From contig NZ_QUMT01000002.1 of NCBI RefSeq assembly GCF_003387155.1, positions 129,694-193,693 on the forward strand: a DNA stretch of 64,000 nt, given 5' to 3'. The notes beneath the pieces are model-generated. The model did not search any database. It was not told the origin of the DNA and saw only the letters and a program-made list of their open reading frames with translations. Made by a program: the position numbers and the translations under genes. How positions within the stretch are numbered: the first letter of the stretch is position 1; each line of letters opens with the position of its first letter. This document shows positions 40,873 to 49,929 of the stretch, in pieces. This DNA is from Roseateles depolymerans (GTDB lineage Bacteria; Pseudomonadota; Gammaproteobacteria; Burkholderiales; Burkholderiaceae_C).

Positions 40873-42043
40873 GTTGGTCTCCGCTCGCGGCCTGATGCGT
40901 GGCGGCGTCCTCGCGGGTGTCTACTTCGGTGGTGACGGACAGGCCGGGCAGCAGCCGCTCGCGCACAGCGGCATCGGCCAGCACCCGAATCCGCACCGGC
41001 ACCCGCTGCACGATTTTGGTGAAGTTGCCGGTCGCGTTTTCGGAGGGCAGCAGCGCGAACTGGGCGCCGGTGCCGGGCGAGAAACTTTCCACGGCCCCGT
41101 GCAAGGTCAGGTCGGGCAGGGCGTCCACATGCAGCGTCACCGGCTGACCTGCACGCATGCGGCCGATCTGCGTTTCTTTGAAATTGGCCACCAGATAAAC
41201 CTCCTGCACCGGCACCAGCGTCATCAGGCGCGTGCCGGGCTGCACCAGTTGACCAACCCGAACGGTGCTGTCGCCCACCCGACCGTCGATGGCGGCTCGC
41301 ACCACCGTGTCATCCACGTCCAGATGGGTCTGGTTGCGGGCAGCGTCCGCCGCCTGCACCTGCGCCTTGGACTGCGCCACCTGAGCTTCGGTGGACTGGA
41401 TCCGGCTGGCCGCCGCGGCTTCGGCGGCTTGATTGGCGGCCAGGGTGGCCTTGGCCTGATCGCGGGTGTTGCGCAACTCGGCCAGGCGTTCTTCGGTGGT
41501 GGCGCCTGTGGCCACCAGCGGCGCAAACCGTTCGAACTCCTGTTGGGCATGGGTCAGCGCCAACGTGGCCGACTGCACCTGCGCCCGGGCCTGCGCCCAC
41601 TGGGCCTTCTGTTGAAGGATGTCCGCCTGCGCTCTCTGGATGTCCGCCTTGCGCGCCTCGATGGTGGCCTGCGCCTGCGCCAGCATGGCTTCGTACTGCC
41701 GGCGGTCCAGGCGCACCAGCGGGTCGCCGCGCTTGACGGCCTGATTGGGCTGGACGAACACCTCGGTCACATAGCCCACCACCTTGGGCGCCACGGTGAC
41801 GCTGTCCGCCTTGAGATAGGCGTCATCGGTGCTTTCGATGAAGCGGCCGACACGCCACCAGTGCGCGCCATAGATCGCGCCGCCCAGCAGGGCCGCGATG
41901 CCCAGCAAAAGAAGGATGGGGCGGCGGCGGCTGGGAGGACTCGGGGGCTGAGGTGGGGCCGGAGGGGAGGCCGAAGGGGAGGCGGTGTGAGGCGTCGAGG
42001 ACGGAATCGGAGCGGGGGAAGAAGACGGCGCGGACATGAACAT
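40865..42043 (-). CDS. emrA: HlyD/EmrA family efflux adaptor
   Basis: This periplasmic membrane fusion protein has 392 residues (390 if the ATG at 42037 is used). A Pro/Ser-rich cytosolic start (about 1-40) is followed by one membrane helix (RPILLLLGIAALLGGAIYG), a lipoyl half with STDDAYLKADSVTVAPKVVGYV, a long coiled coil (about 95-225) and the second lipoyl/beta region. It is the first gene of the efflux operon, divergent from the TetR gene, whose predicted operator overlaps its promoter. Confidence 0.92.
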   Translation of the reverse strand: MFMSAPSSSPAPIPSSTPHTASPSASPPAPPQPPSPPSRRRPILLLLGIAALLGGAIYGAHWWRVGRFIESTDDAYLKADSVTVAPKVVGYVTEVFVQPNQAVKRGDPLVRLDRRQYEAMLAQAQATIEARKADIQRAQADILQQKAQWAQARAQVQSATLALTHAQQEFERFAPLVATGATTEERLAELRNTRDQAKATLAANQAAEAAAASRIQSTEAQVAQSKAQVQAADAARNQTHLDVDDTVVRAAIDGRVGDSTVRVGQLVQPGTRLMTLVPVQEVYLVANFKETQIGRMRAGQPVTLHVDALPDLTLHGAVESFSPGTGAQFALLPSENATGNFTKIVQRVPVRIRVLADAAVRERLLPGLSVTTEVDTREDAATHQAASGDQHG

Positions 42044-42045
42044 CC

Positions 42046-42105
42046 ATCAGTTGAATTTATTCCGGTCGATATCTTTTTCCACCTGGAAGAATTCTGTCAA
42101 CTGAT
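42046..42105. promoter_or_regulatory. Divergent operator/promoter region between emrA and tetR
   Basis: A perfect inverted pair ATCAGTTGA (42046-42054) and TCAACTGAT (42097-42105) flanks the spacer. On the minus strand a consensus -35 TTGACA lies at 42095-42100, inside one arm, so a bound regulator would block emrA transcription. A TATATT at 42105-42110 could be the tetR -10. The TetR family member encoded next door is the obvious ligand. Confidence 0.6.
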
Positions 42106-42168
42106 ATATTTTGAAAACTGTGCACCGCGCCACGTCCTGGCCGCGGCTTTACCCACCCGAAACGACGC

Positions 42169-42882
42169 ATGACCGAACGACCCGCCCGAGCCCCGAGACA
42201 CCGCCCCGAAGCCGGCTATGCCCGGGGCGAGGAAACCCGCCGACGCATCATCGAAGTGGCGCTGCGCCTCTTCGCGGAGCGCGGGTTCGAGGGCGCCTCG
42301 ACACGGGAGATCGCCAAGCAGGCGGGTGTCAATGCGCCGGCCCTTCAGTACTACTTCGACAACAAGGAAGGCGTCTACCAGGCTTGCGCCAAACACATCG
42401 TGGACAGCTCCATCGAGCATTTCCTCCCGGCGGTGGAGCGGGCGGAAGAGGTCCTGGAGCGGCCGGATGCGTCGCGCGACGATCTGTTTGCGGCGTTTGG
42501 GGGACTGCTGGACGCCATCGCGGAACACCAGCTGCTGCCGGACGACGCAGAGCACCGGCGTTTGTTCATGGCGCATGAGCAGGTGGGCCATGGGCCCAAC
42601 CTGATCTTCCAGATGATGGACAAGACGCTGCGCCCCCGCATGGCGCGGGTGACCACGCACCTGGTGTCGCGCTACAGCGGCATGGACCTCAAAGACCCGA
42701 CGCTGAGCATGCGGATCCTGATGATGATGGGCCAGTTGATGGTGTTCTCACTGGGGCGGCGGATGCAACTGGCCAAGTTGGGGTGGGAGCGCTTTGGTCC
42801 CAAGGAAGTGGCCACCATCAAGCAGGCGGCGCGGGAGCAGTGCCGTGTGCTGATGGACCATTGGCGGGAAGCGGCTGAGTAG
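42169..42882 (+). CDS. TetR/AcrR family regulator (CerR/DUF1956-like C-domain)
   Basis: This 237-residue repressor has an N-terminal helix-turn-helix (about 20-66: AERGFEGASTREIAKQAGVNAPALQYYFDNKEGVY) and a C-terminal ligand-binding domain of the CerR type (FMAHEQVGHGPN; MQLAKLGWERF). It is divergent from emrA and most likely autoregulates while repressing the efflux operon. The ribosome-binding site is weak. A bidirectional terminator follows. Confidence 0.9.
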   Translation: MTERPARAPRHRPEAGYARGEETRRRIIEVALRLFAERGFEGASTREIAKQAGVNAPALQYYFDNKEGVYQACAKHIVDSSIEHFLPAVERAEEVLERPDASRDDLFAAFGGLLDAIAEHQLLPDDAEHRRLFMAHEQVGHGPNLIFQMMDKTLRPRMARVTTHLVSRYSGMDLKDPTLSMRILMMMGQLMVFSLGRRMQLAKLGWERFGPKEVATIKQAAREQCRVLMDHWREAAE

Positions 42883-42970
42883 CCTGTGACCCCTTAGCAG
42901 CCGGCCTGGGCTGAATCCGCTCCAAGGGCGTTGCATGGCCTCTTGCGAATGCATGCGGGCCACCACAAAA

Positions 42971-43001
42971 AAAGCGGCGCCGGGTGAGGGCGCCGCTTTT
43001 G
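42971..43001. terminator. Bidirectional intrinsic terminator
   Basis: The stem AAAAGCGGCGCC (42971-42982), loop GGGTGAG and complement GGCGCCGCTTTT (42990-43001) carry A and T runs on both sides. It lies between the convergent tetR and acnA genes and can end both. Confidence 0.92.
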
Positions 43002-43017
43002 GCGGGACTCTCTGGCG

Positions 43018-45738
43018 TCAGGCCGCGAGCAACTGCCGCAGCACGTAGGGCAGGATGCCGCCGTGCCGGTAATACTCCACCTCGATCGGCGTGTCGATGC
43101 GCAGGATCAGCGGCACCTTGCGGGTGGCGCCATCGGCCGTGGTGATGGTCATGAACGCTTCCGACTGAGGCAGGATCTCCGCGCCCAACTGGATGTCGAT
43201 CAGCTCATCGCCCTTGAGCCCCAGGCTTTCCCAGGAATCGCCCGGCCGGAACTGCAGCGGCAGCACGCCCATGCCCACCAGGTTGGAGCGGTGGATGCGC
43301 TCGAAGCTCTTGGCGACCACCGCCTTGATGCCCAGCAACTGCGTGCCCTTGGCCGCCCAGTCGCGGCTGGAGCCGGTGCCGTATTCCTCGCCGGCGAAGA
43401 TGACGGTGGGCACACCGGCTTCGATGTAGCGCATGGCGGCGTCATAGATGAAGAGCTTTTCGCCGCTGGGCTGGAACAGCGTCAGGCCGCCTTCCTCGCG
43501 GGCGCCGTCCGCCTTCGCAGGGATCATCAGATTCTTGATCCGCACGTTGGCAAAGGTGCCGCGCATCATCACTTCATGGTTGCCGCGACGCGAGCCGTAG
43601 CTGTTGAAGTCGGCCTTGATCACGCCCTGTTCCTTCAGGTAGCTCCCTGCGGGCGAGGCTTCCTTGATGGCACCGGCCGGGGAGATGTGGTCGGTGGTGA
43701 TGGAGTCGCCAAACAGCGCCATGATGCGCGCCTGCTTGACGCCCACTTCCTGCGCCTGCGGCACCTGCGTGAAGCCTTCGAAGAACGGCGGCTGCGCGAT
43801 GTAGGTGCTCTTGGGCCATTCGTAGACCTGGCCCTTGCCGCCCTGGATCTTCTCCCACAGCTTGCCAGGCTCGGATTTCACCTTGGCATAGTTGGCGCGG
43901 TAGGCGTCCGGGTTGAGCGCCAGCTTGAGCAGGGCGTAGATCTCGTCGCTGGTGGGCCAGATGTCGCCCAGGTAGACCGGCTTGTTGTCGGTGCCGTAGC
44001 CCACCGGCTCGGTCATCAGGTCGCGGGTGACATTGCCGGCGATGGCGTAGGCCACCACCAGGGGCGGGCTGGCCAGGAAGTTGGCCTTGATGTTGGGGTG
44101 GATGCGCGCCTCGAAATTGCGGTTGCCGGAGAGCACGGCCGCGCAGATGAGGTCGTTGTTGACGATGGTCTCGTTGATCTCGGCCGTCAGGTCACCCGCA
44201 TTGCCGATGCAGGTGGTGCAGCCATAGGCCGCCACGGCAAAGCCCAGCTTTTCCAGGTAGGGCAGCAGACCGGCCTTTTCCAGATATTCGGTGACGATGC
44301 GCGAGCCGGGCGCCAGCGAGGTCTTGATGTGCGGCTGCACCTTCAGGCCGGCATACACCGCCTTCTTGGCCAGCAGACCGGCCGCCAGCAGCACGCTGGG
44401 GTTGGAGGTGTTGGTGCAGGAGGTGATGGCGGCGATCAGCACGTCGCCGTTGGCGATGTCCAGACCCTTGGGGCTGGCGACCGGGAACTTCTTCTTGAGC
44501 TTGTCCGCCGGCTGGTTGAAGCCGTTCTCGGCCACCGGCTTGCTGAACAGGCTGCTGAAGGTCTTGGCCAGGTCGGTGATGACGATCCGGTCCTGCGGAC
44601 GCTTGGGACCGGCCAGGGACGGCGCCACGGTCCCCAGGTCCAGCGACACCACCTGGCTGTATTGGATGTCCCCGGTGCGGGGCACGCCGAACAGGCCCTG
44701 CGCGCGGAAGTAGGCCTCGAAGGCCTCGATTTCGTCCTGGGTGCGGCCGGTTCCCTTGAAATAGTCGATGGTGCGCTCGTCCACCGGGAAGAAGCCCATG
44801 GTGGCGCCATATTCGGGGGCCATGTTGCCGATGGTGGCACGGTCCGGCACGGACAGGCTGGCGGTGCCTTCGCCGAAGAACTCGACGAACTTGCCCACCA
44901 CCTTGGCCTTGCGCAGGATCTCGGTGACGGTGAGCACCAGGTCGGTGGCGGTGACGCCTTCACGCAGACGGCCCGTCAGCTCGAAACCGACCACGTCCGG
45001 GGTCAGGAAGTAAACTGGCTGACCCAGCATGCCGGCTTCCGCCTCGATGCCGCCCACGCCCCAGCCCACCACGCCCACGCCGTTGATCATGGTGGTGTGG
45101 CTGTCCGTGCCCACCAGCGTGTCCGGGTAATAAACGGCATTCGGGCCGGTGCCGGTCTTGTGCACGCCGCGGGCCAGGTATTCCAGATTCACCTGGTGGA
45201 CGATGCCGAAGCCCGGGGGCACCACACCAAAGGTGTCGAAGGCCTGCATGCCCCACTTCATGAATTCATAACGCTCGCGATTGCGCTGGAACTCCAGCTT
45301 CATGTTGAGATCGAGCGCCTTCTTGTCGCCAAAGTAGTCGATCATCACCGAATGGTCGACGACCAGATCCACCGGCACCAGCGGCTCGATGGTCTTGGGA
45401 TTCTTGCCCTGCGCGGCGGCCACGTTGCGCATGGCGGCCAGGTCGGCCAGCAGGGGCACGCCGGTGAAGTCCTGCAGCACCACCCGGGCCACGACGAAGG
45501 GGATTTCCTCGTTGCGGGGCGCATTGGGCTTCCAGTGCGCCAGTTGCTCCACGTGCTCCGCGGTCACCCGCTGGCCGTCACAGTTGCGCAGCACCGATTC
45601 CAGCACCAGACGGATCGACACCGGCAACTTGGCGACGCTGGGGAACTGCTCTGCCAGACGGGGCAGCGAGTAGTACTGGCCTTTGGTGCCGGAGGCGGTC
45701 GTGAAACTGGCGAGGGTGCTGGCAAACGCATGGGGCAT
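43018..45738 (-). CDS. acnA: Aconitate hydratase A
   Basis: Aconitase interconverts citrate and isocitrate in the TCA cycle. The 906 residues match the AcnA/IRP family length. The [4Fe-4S] ligands are Cys441 (SCTNTSNP) and Cys507/Cys510 (GCTTCIG). Other recognised segments are [36 protein letters not shown] and [27 protein letters not shown] precedes the start. It appears monocistronic. Confidence 0.98.
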   Translation of the reverse strand: MPHAFASTLASFTTASGTKGQYYSLPRLAEQFPSVAKLPVSIRLVLESVLRNCDGQRVTAEHVEQLAHWKPNAPRNEEIPFVVARVVLQDFTGVPLLADLAAMRNVAAAQGKNPKTIEPLVPVDLVVDHSVMIDYFGDKKALDLNMKLEFQRNRERYEFMKWGMQAFDTFGVVPPGFGIVHQVNLEYLARGVHKTGTGPNAVYYPDTLVGTDSHTTMINGVGVVGWGVGGIEAEAGMLGQPVYFLTPDVVGFELTGRLREGVTATDLVLTVTEILRKAKVVGKFVEFFGEGTASLSVPDRATIGNMAPEYGATMGFFPVDERTIDYFKGTGRTQDEIEAFEAYFRAQGLFGVPRTGDIQYSQVVSLDLGTVAPSLAGPKRPQDRIVITDLAKTFSSLFSKPVAENGFNQPADKLKKKFPVASPKGLDIANGDVLIAAITSCTNTSNPSVLLAAGLLAKKAVYAGLKVQPHIKTSLAPGSRIVTEYLEKAGLLPYLEKLGFAVAAYGCTTCIGNAGDLTAEINETIVNNDLICAAVLSGNRNFEARIHPNIKANFLASPPLVVAYAIAGNVTRDLMTEPVGYGTDNKPVYLGDIWPTSDEIYALLKLALNPDAYRANYAKVKSEPGKLWEKIQGGKGQVYEWPKSTYIAQPPFFEGFTQVPQAQEVGVKQARIMALFGDSITTDHISPAGAIKEASPAGSYLKEQGVIKADFNSYGSRRGNHEVMMRGTFANVRIKNLMIPAKADGAREEGGLTLFQPSGEKLFIYDAAMRYIEAGVPTVIFAGEEYGTGSSRDWAAKGTQLLGIKAVVAKSFERIHRSNLVGMGVLPLQFRPGDSWESLGLKGDELIDIQLGAEILPQSEAFMTITTADGATRKVPLILRIDTPIEVEYYRHGGILPYVLRQLLAA

Positions 45739-46139
45739 GGCTCACTCCTTGGCTGATCTTGGCTGTTTGGGTGCCTGGTTTTACGGGAATGTCGATCCCG
45801 GCGAGCGGGAAAGGGATTCGTGGCTGCTGACCTGACTGCTGACTCGGCAGCGATGACGGAATACGAAGCCGTCCTCGCCTGATTGTGGCGCTGTTCTCCA
45901 GCGCTGTGATGACTCTGTTGGGTGATGTGCAATGGGCAGGGGCCAGAGGGCCTCTGAGGGCAAGACGCAGACCCGGGCACAAGGATTGCATGCAGATCGC
46001 CCGGGATCGGCGCGAAGCTCGCCCAATCCCCTGACGGGACTCAGGGGCTGTGCGCCGCCGGTCCGGTGCGTTACTCGGTCGGACTAGGATCGAGTGATCA
46101 CGATCTTCGTTCCGAAACAGTGCTTCAACGGGGAATCGC
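45739..46139. other. Divergent intergenic region acnA/cfa
   Basis: About 400 bases hold the promoters of both genes. Visible structures are a 7-bp inverted repeat CCCCTGA/TCAGGGG (46028-46047) and an 18-bp near-palindrome GATCG-AGTGATCA-CGATC (46088-46105), about 35 bases before cfa, a possible operator. No clear sigma-70 hexamers can be assigned with confidence. Confidence 0.5.
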
Positions 46140-47477
46140 ATGGAGCAGGAACTGCTGTCGCCAGCCAGGGGCGACGAAGTCAAGGCCCTCCCACGGCGCG
46201 AAGCCGGGCCGGTCGGTCCGGGGCCCTTGCCGCCGGCGGGACTGATCTGGCTGCAACGGCTTTTCGAAGGCTATCCCGGCAGCCTGGGGCTGCGGGTGGG
46301 CACCTGGAGCACACGGCTGGGGCGAATGGCGCATCTGGCGCCCAGCGCCACGCTGGTGCTGCAGGACCCCGCTGCCTTGCGTCGGCTGCTGCTTGGGCGG
46401 GATCCGCTGCGGTTTGCGCAGGCCTATTTCACCGGCGCGCTGGACGTGGAAGGGGACTTCTTCGAGGCGCTTCAGATCAAGGACCACCTGCCGGCCCTGA
46501 CCCTGTCGTGGCGTGACCGGCTGCGTCTGGCGGTGCGCTTGCTGGCGCCGCCGCCCGGCAGCGCCGACGAGGCCCTGCAGGCGTCCGGCGTGCGACGCCA
46601 TTCCCGCGCAGAAAACAAGGCGGCCATTGCCTTCCATTACGACCTCTCCAATGATTTCTATGCGTTGTGGCTGGACCCGCAAATGGTCTATTCCTGCGCC
46701 TATTACGAGACCGAGCAGACCGAGCTCGCGCAGGCGCAAACGGCCAAGCTGGACCATATCTGCCGCAAGCTGCAACTGCGTCCCGGCGACCGCCTGCTGG
46801 ACATCGGCTGCGGATGGGGCGCCCTGGTGATGCATGCGGCACGCCATTACGGGGTGCAGGCGGTGGGCATCACCTTGTCCGAGCGTCAACTGGCGCTGGC
46901 GCATGAACGGGTCCAGGCGCAGGGGCTGGCGGCGCAGGTGGATCTGCGCCTGTGTGATTACCGGGACATGACGGGTGAGTTCGACAAGGTCGCGAGCGTG
47001 GGCATGTTCGAGCATGTGGGGCTGAAAAACCTGCCGGTGTACTTCGAGACCGTGCAGCGACTGCTCCGGCCCGGTGGCCTGTTCCTGAACCACGGCATCA
47101 CCCATCAGGAGGACGGCTGGGGGGAGGCGCTGAGTTCGCGCTTCATCAACCGCTATGTGTTCCCGGACGGAGAACTGGACCGCGTCAGCAACGTGATGCG
47201 GGAGATGGAGCAGCAGCAGTTCGAGATTCACGATGTGGAGGGACTGCGCATGCACTACGCCAAGACCTTGCGGGCCTGGGTGGCGCGGCTGGAAGCGCGG
47301 CATGACGAGGCGCTGCAATACGTGGATGAAGCCCATTACCGGATCTGGCGGCTCTACATGGCAGCGAGTGCACTAGAGTTCGAAACGGGTGAGCTGGGGC
47401 TCTATCAGATCCTGGCCAGCAAGCGTGATGGTGGGGCGGCGCCGGTGCCCTTGACCAGGCGTTATCTGTACGATTGA
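46140..47477 (+). CDS. cfa: Cyclopropane-fatty-acyl-phospholipid synthase
   Basis: This enzyme methylenates the double bond of unsaturated phospholipid acyl chains using S-adenosylmethionine; it is soluble and acts at the inner membrane. It has 445 residues, longer than E. coli Cfa (382) because of an N-terminal extension. The SAM-binding motif DIGCGWG is at 221-227. FHYDLSNDFYALWLDPQMVYSCAYYE (about 161-186) and ASVGMFEHVG are typical. GGGGAA lies before the ATG. Confidence 0.93.
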   Translation: MEQELLSPARGDEVKALPRREAGPVGPGPLPPAGLIWLQRLFEGYPGSLGLRVGTWSTRLGRMAHLAPSATLVLQDPAALRRLLLGRDPLRFAQAYFTGALDVEGDFFEALQIKDHLPALTLSWRDRLRLAVRLLAPPPGSADEALQASGVRRHSRAENKAAIAFHYDLSNDFYALWLDPQMVYSCAYYETEQTELAQAQTAKLDHICRKLQLRPGDRLLDIGCGWGALVMHAARHYGVQAVGITLSERQLALAHERVQAQGLAAQVDLRLCDYRDMTGEFDKVASVGMFEHVGLKNLPVYFETVQRLLRPGGLFLNHGITHQEDGWGEALSSRFINRYVFPDGELDRVSNVMREMEQQQFEIHDVEGLRMHYAKTLRAWVARLEARHDEALQYVDEAHYRIWRLYMAASALEFETGELGLYQILASKRDGGAAPVPLTRRYLYD

Positions 47478-47498
47478 CTCCGCGCCATCGACCGTCTC

Positions 47499-48281
47499 AT
47501 GGTGTTCGATCGAATGTGCGATCGAATGTGCGACCGAATGTGCGACGGAATGTGCGACCGAAAGATCCCGTTGAAACCGATGCAGTTCAAGACACTGACC
47601 CCCGACGAAGCCTTGCAACTGGCCGGCCTGCCGCTCGATTACGAATGGAGCACCCTGATTGGCAATGGCTTCATTGCGGCCTCCGACGACAGCCACCCCC
47701 AACTGGCTGACGCGCTGGAAGCGCTGAATATCTACGGGGCAGCTGACCTTTATCTGGCAGCGGCCGAACGCATCGTGGCCCGTGTCCAGCATCACATGCC
47801 TGTGGAGGACGGTCTGTTGCGACTGCAGTCGGCCTGGGCCGCCACCGTCGATCCCAGGTACTCGACGCTGGCGGACGCGGACCCCTCCAAGGTGGCCCCC
47901 GACGACGCCTGGACCTTGCCCGAGTGGCGGGTGAGGCGTGCCATTGGCGGCGTGGTGGAAAGCCTGGAAGCGGGAGAGACCTCGATGGTGCGACGGTTCG
48001 CGCTGGGCACCCTCTTGATGGCGGAACATGTCTGCGGACGGGACCCGGCGTTTCGCGCCTGGTGGGCCGGGGCGCCCCAAGCGAAAGCGCAGTCCTCTCC
48101 GCGGCGCGCGGACGATCGGGACTACACCTTCCACGACACCCAGCCCCCGACACCGGCGGAGCTGGTGGCACCAAGCCGGCATGCGCGACTGGAGGGGCTG
48201 AATCCCGCCACCAATCCGTATCTGCGGTCCGCGGCGGACATGGCGGCGTTGGGATTCACCGGTGAGCCGTATACGGTGTGA
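47499..48281 (+). CDS. Hypothetical protein with optional MCDR repeat start
   Basis: I do not recognise this protein. ATG 47580 (MQFKTLTPDEALQLAGLP) gives 233 residues and seems the natural start; the longer frame from 47499 adds 27 residues that consist of RMCDRMCD-type repeats. The sequence is soluble-looking, with a helical segment ARVQHHMPVEDGLLRLQSAW and a Pro/Thr-rich C-terminus (HDTQPPTPAELVAPS). It lies 21 bases downstream of cfa, so it may be co-transcribed. Its 3' end overlaps the opposite beta-lactamase frame. Confidence 0.6.
   Translation: MVFDRMCDRMCDRMCDGMCDRKIPLKPMQFKTLTPDEALQLAGLPLDYEWSTLIGNGFIAASDDSHPQLADALEALNIYGAADLYLAAAERIVARVQHHMPVEDGLLRLQSAWAATVDPRYSTLADADPSKVAPDDAWTLPEWRVRRAIGGVVESLEAGETSMVRRFALGTLLMAEHVCGRDPAFRAWWAGAPQAKAQSSPRRADDRDYTFHDTQPPTPAELVAPSRHARLEGLNPATNPYLRSAADMAALGFTGEPYTV
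47508..47555. repeat. 12-bp tandem repeat GATCGAATGTGC
   Basis: Four units (47508-47519, 47520-47531, 47532-47543, 47544-47555) with one-base variants precede the ATG at 47580. In the plus frame starting at 47499 they read as RMCD repeats. Confidence 0.9.
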
Positions 48282-49516
48282 GCCCAGGGGGTCACAGCAG
48301 CGGCCGTGCTTCCCGATTGACCGTCCAGCGCCTGAAGCAGCTCATAAGCGACCTTGACCCGGTCCGCAATGGGCCACCCGCGATTGGCCAGCAGCACGAT
48401 GCCCAGCCGCCGCTCCGGCACAAAGGCCGCATAGGCCCCAAAGCCACGCGTCGAGCCGGTCTTGTTGAACCAGCGTGGGCCGGAGGGCGCCTGCTTGAGG
48501 GGCATGACGTCGCTCACCACCCGTCCCATTGCATTGCCCGCCTGCAGCGGTTCCAGCGGCATCGGCCAAGGATATTGCTCCCACCCCAGTGACTGGGTCA
48601 TCGGCCCGGTCTGATACACGCCCTGGTGGGTCGCCTCGAGGGCCTGGCGCAGGACCGGGTCGAGTCCCCGCGGGTCGATGTTGGCTTGCACGTAACGCAG
48701 CAGGTCCGCGGCGGTGGTGCGGATGCCATAGGCCTGCGCATCAAACACATCGGGCGTGAAGCGCACCGGCTTGTCACCGTCGTAGCCCCATGCATAGTGG
48801 GGCATCGCCCTCGCGGGCACCTCGATGTGGGTATGGTGCAGGCCAAGCTTGGGCAGCAGGTCCGATTGCACCGCGTCCGCATAACGGGTGCCCAGGGCCG
48901 CAGCGACCGCGCTTCCAAACACGCCGATGCTCACATTGGAATACTGACGCCGCGTGCCCGGCGTGTAGGCAGGTGTCCAGCGCTGCAGGAACTGGTCCAT
49001 GGCCGCATCGCTCTTGATTTTCTCCGGCACCTGGAGCGGCAGTCCGCCTGCGGTGTAGGTGAGCAGTTGCAGGAGCGTGGCCTGGTCGATGGGCCTGCCG
49101 CGCAGGGCCGGCAGGTAACGCCCCGGCGAATCCTGCAGCGACAACTTGCCTTGAACCTGTGCCTGCGCCCCCAGCGTGGCTGCGAAGGTCTTGCTGATGG
49201 AGCCGATCTCGAACAGCGTCTGGTCGTCCACTGGCCTTTTTGTTTGCAATGACGACACGCCGTAATTGAAGACAAAGGCCCGCCCATTCACGGCCACGCC
49301 CACCGCCAGGCCGGGCAATTGATGGCGCGCCATCACGGGGCGGACGGCAGCCTCCACGACCGCACGGACCGAAGCGGCGTCGGGGAAGGGCTGCGCATGT
49401 GCGGGCCACTGAGTCGCCACGGCAACGACCAGCAGGGCCATTTGGGCTATTCGGGCCATTCGGGCCATTCGGGCCATTCGGGCCAGTCGGGCGGTGAAGC
49501 GGGAAAGACGGGTCAT
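48122..49516 (-). CDS. ampC: Class C (AmpC-type) beta-lactamase
   Basis: This periplasmic serine beta-lactamase has 464 residues from ATG 49516, preceded by GAGGAAAC. The signal peptide region has a (Met-Ala-Arg) repeat (about 9-23), a hydrophobic core (QMALLVVAVATQ) and AHAQ cleavage. The catalytic motifs are all present: SxxK Ser106-Lys109 (SISK), YxN Tyr192-Asn194 (YSN) and KTG 352-354. Catalytic-domain similarity ends at about residue 400 (LLQALDG). The last 64 residues have no counterpart and run antisense over the end of the neighbouring plus-strand gene. No AmpR-type regulator is adjacent. Confidence 0.9.
   Translation of the reverse strand: MTRLSRFTARLARMARMARMARIAQMALLVVAVATQWPAHAQPFPDAASVRAVVEAAVRPVMARHQLPGLAVGVAVNGRAFVFNYGVSSLQTKRPVDDQTLFEIGSISKTFAATLGAQAQVQGKLSLQDSPGRYLPALRGRPIDQATLLQLLTYTAGGLPLQVPEKIKSDAAMDQFLQRWTPAYTPGTRRQYSNVSIGVFGSAVAAALGTRYADAVQSDLLPKLGLHHTHIEVPARAMPHYAWGYDGDKPVRFTPDVFDAQAYGIRTTAADLLRYVQANIDPRGLDPVLRQALEATHQGVYQTGPMTQSLGWEQYPWPMPLEPLQAGNAMGRVVSDVMPLKQAPSGPRWFNKTGSTRGFGAYAAFVPERRLGIVLLANRGWPIADRVKVAYELLQALDGQSGSTAAAVTPWAHTVYGSPVNPNAAMSAADRRYGLVAGFSPSSRACRLGATSSAGVGGWVSWKV
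49443..49496. repeat. 9-bp tandem repeat CGGGCCATT
   Basis: Four perfect units (49452-49487) are flanked by degenerate copies (TTGGGCTAT before, CGGGCCAGT after). On the minus strand they encode Met-Ala-Arg units in the n-region of the AmpC signal peptide. Confidence 0.9.
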
Positions 49517-49929
49517 CCTGTTTCCTCTTGCAAGCACGTCGTGCGGACGGCACGACACGCGGCGAACCTTAACGGCAGGCACCGTTCCCGGTGGCGGCAA
49601 GCTGCGTTACATCCGGGCCTGCGTAACGGATTGCGGACGGTTGCGCCGTTGCAGACGGTGCATCCCGCACGCCAATGAAATCAATGCCTGCCATTGCTCG
49701 GCCTGCTCACTCGATCGCAATGACATCCACAAGTCGGAGGATGTCTGTCCAGCATTACAAGGACCGTCGCCGACATACTCCACCACTGCAGGTCAATGCA
49801 GAGCGTGTCATCGCGACCTTCATTGCAAACCTCATTGAGATGCTCATTGCAATGGTCATTGCACATCGCTCGACATCCTTCGCAATCCAGCCTTCGCAAT
49901 CCGCGCATTGATTTCACAGGGAGTCTCGT
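49517..49929. other. Intergenic region ampC/secreted monohaem protein
   Basis: About 410 bases contain the promoters of the divergent genes and a tandem array (49820-49867). Apparent open frames here are short and lack initiation signals or similarity; I see no gene. Confidence 0.5.
49820..49867. repeat. Degenerate 12-bp tandem repeat (TCATTGCA core)
   Basis: Four 12-bp units with the core TCATTG(C/A) (49820-49831, 49832-49843, 49844-49855, 49856-49867) lie 60-110 bases upstream of the secreted monohaem protein. Confidence 0.75.

Noticed and set aside
49494-49911. Overlapping plus-strand frames upstream of the monohaem gene
   Set aside because: Composition looks random and one spans the tandem array; no start signals.
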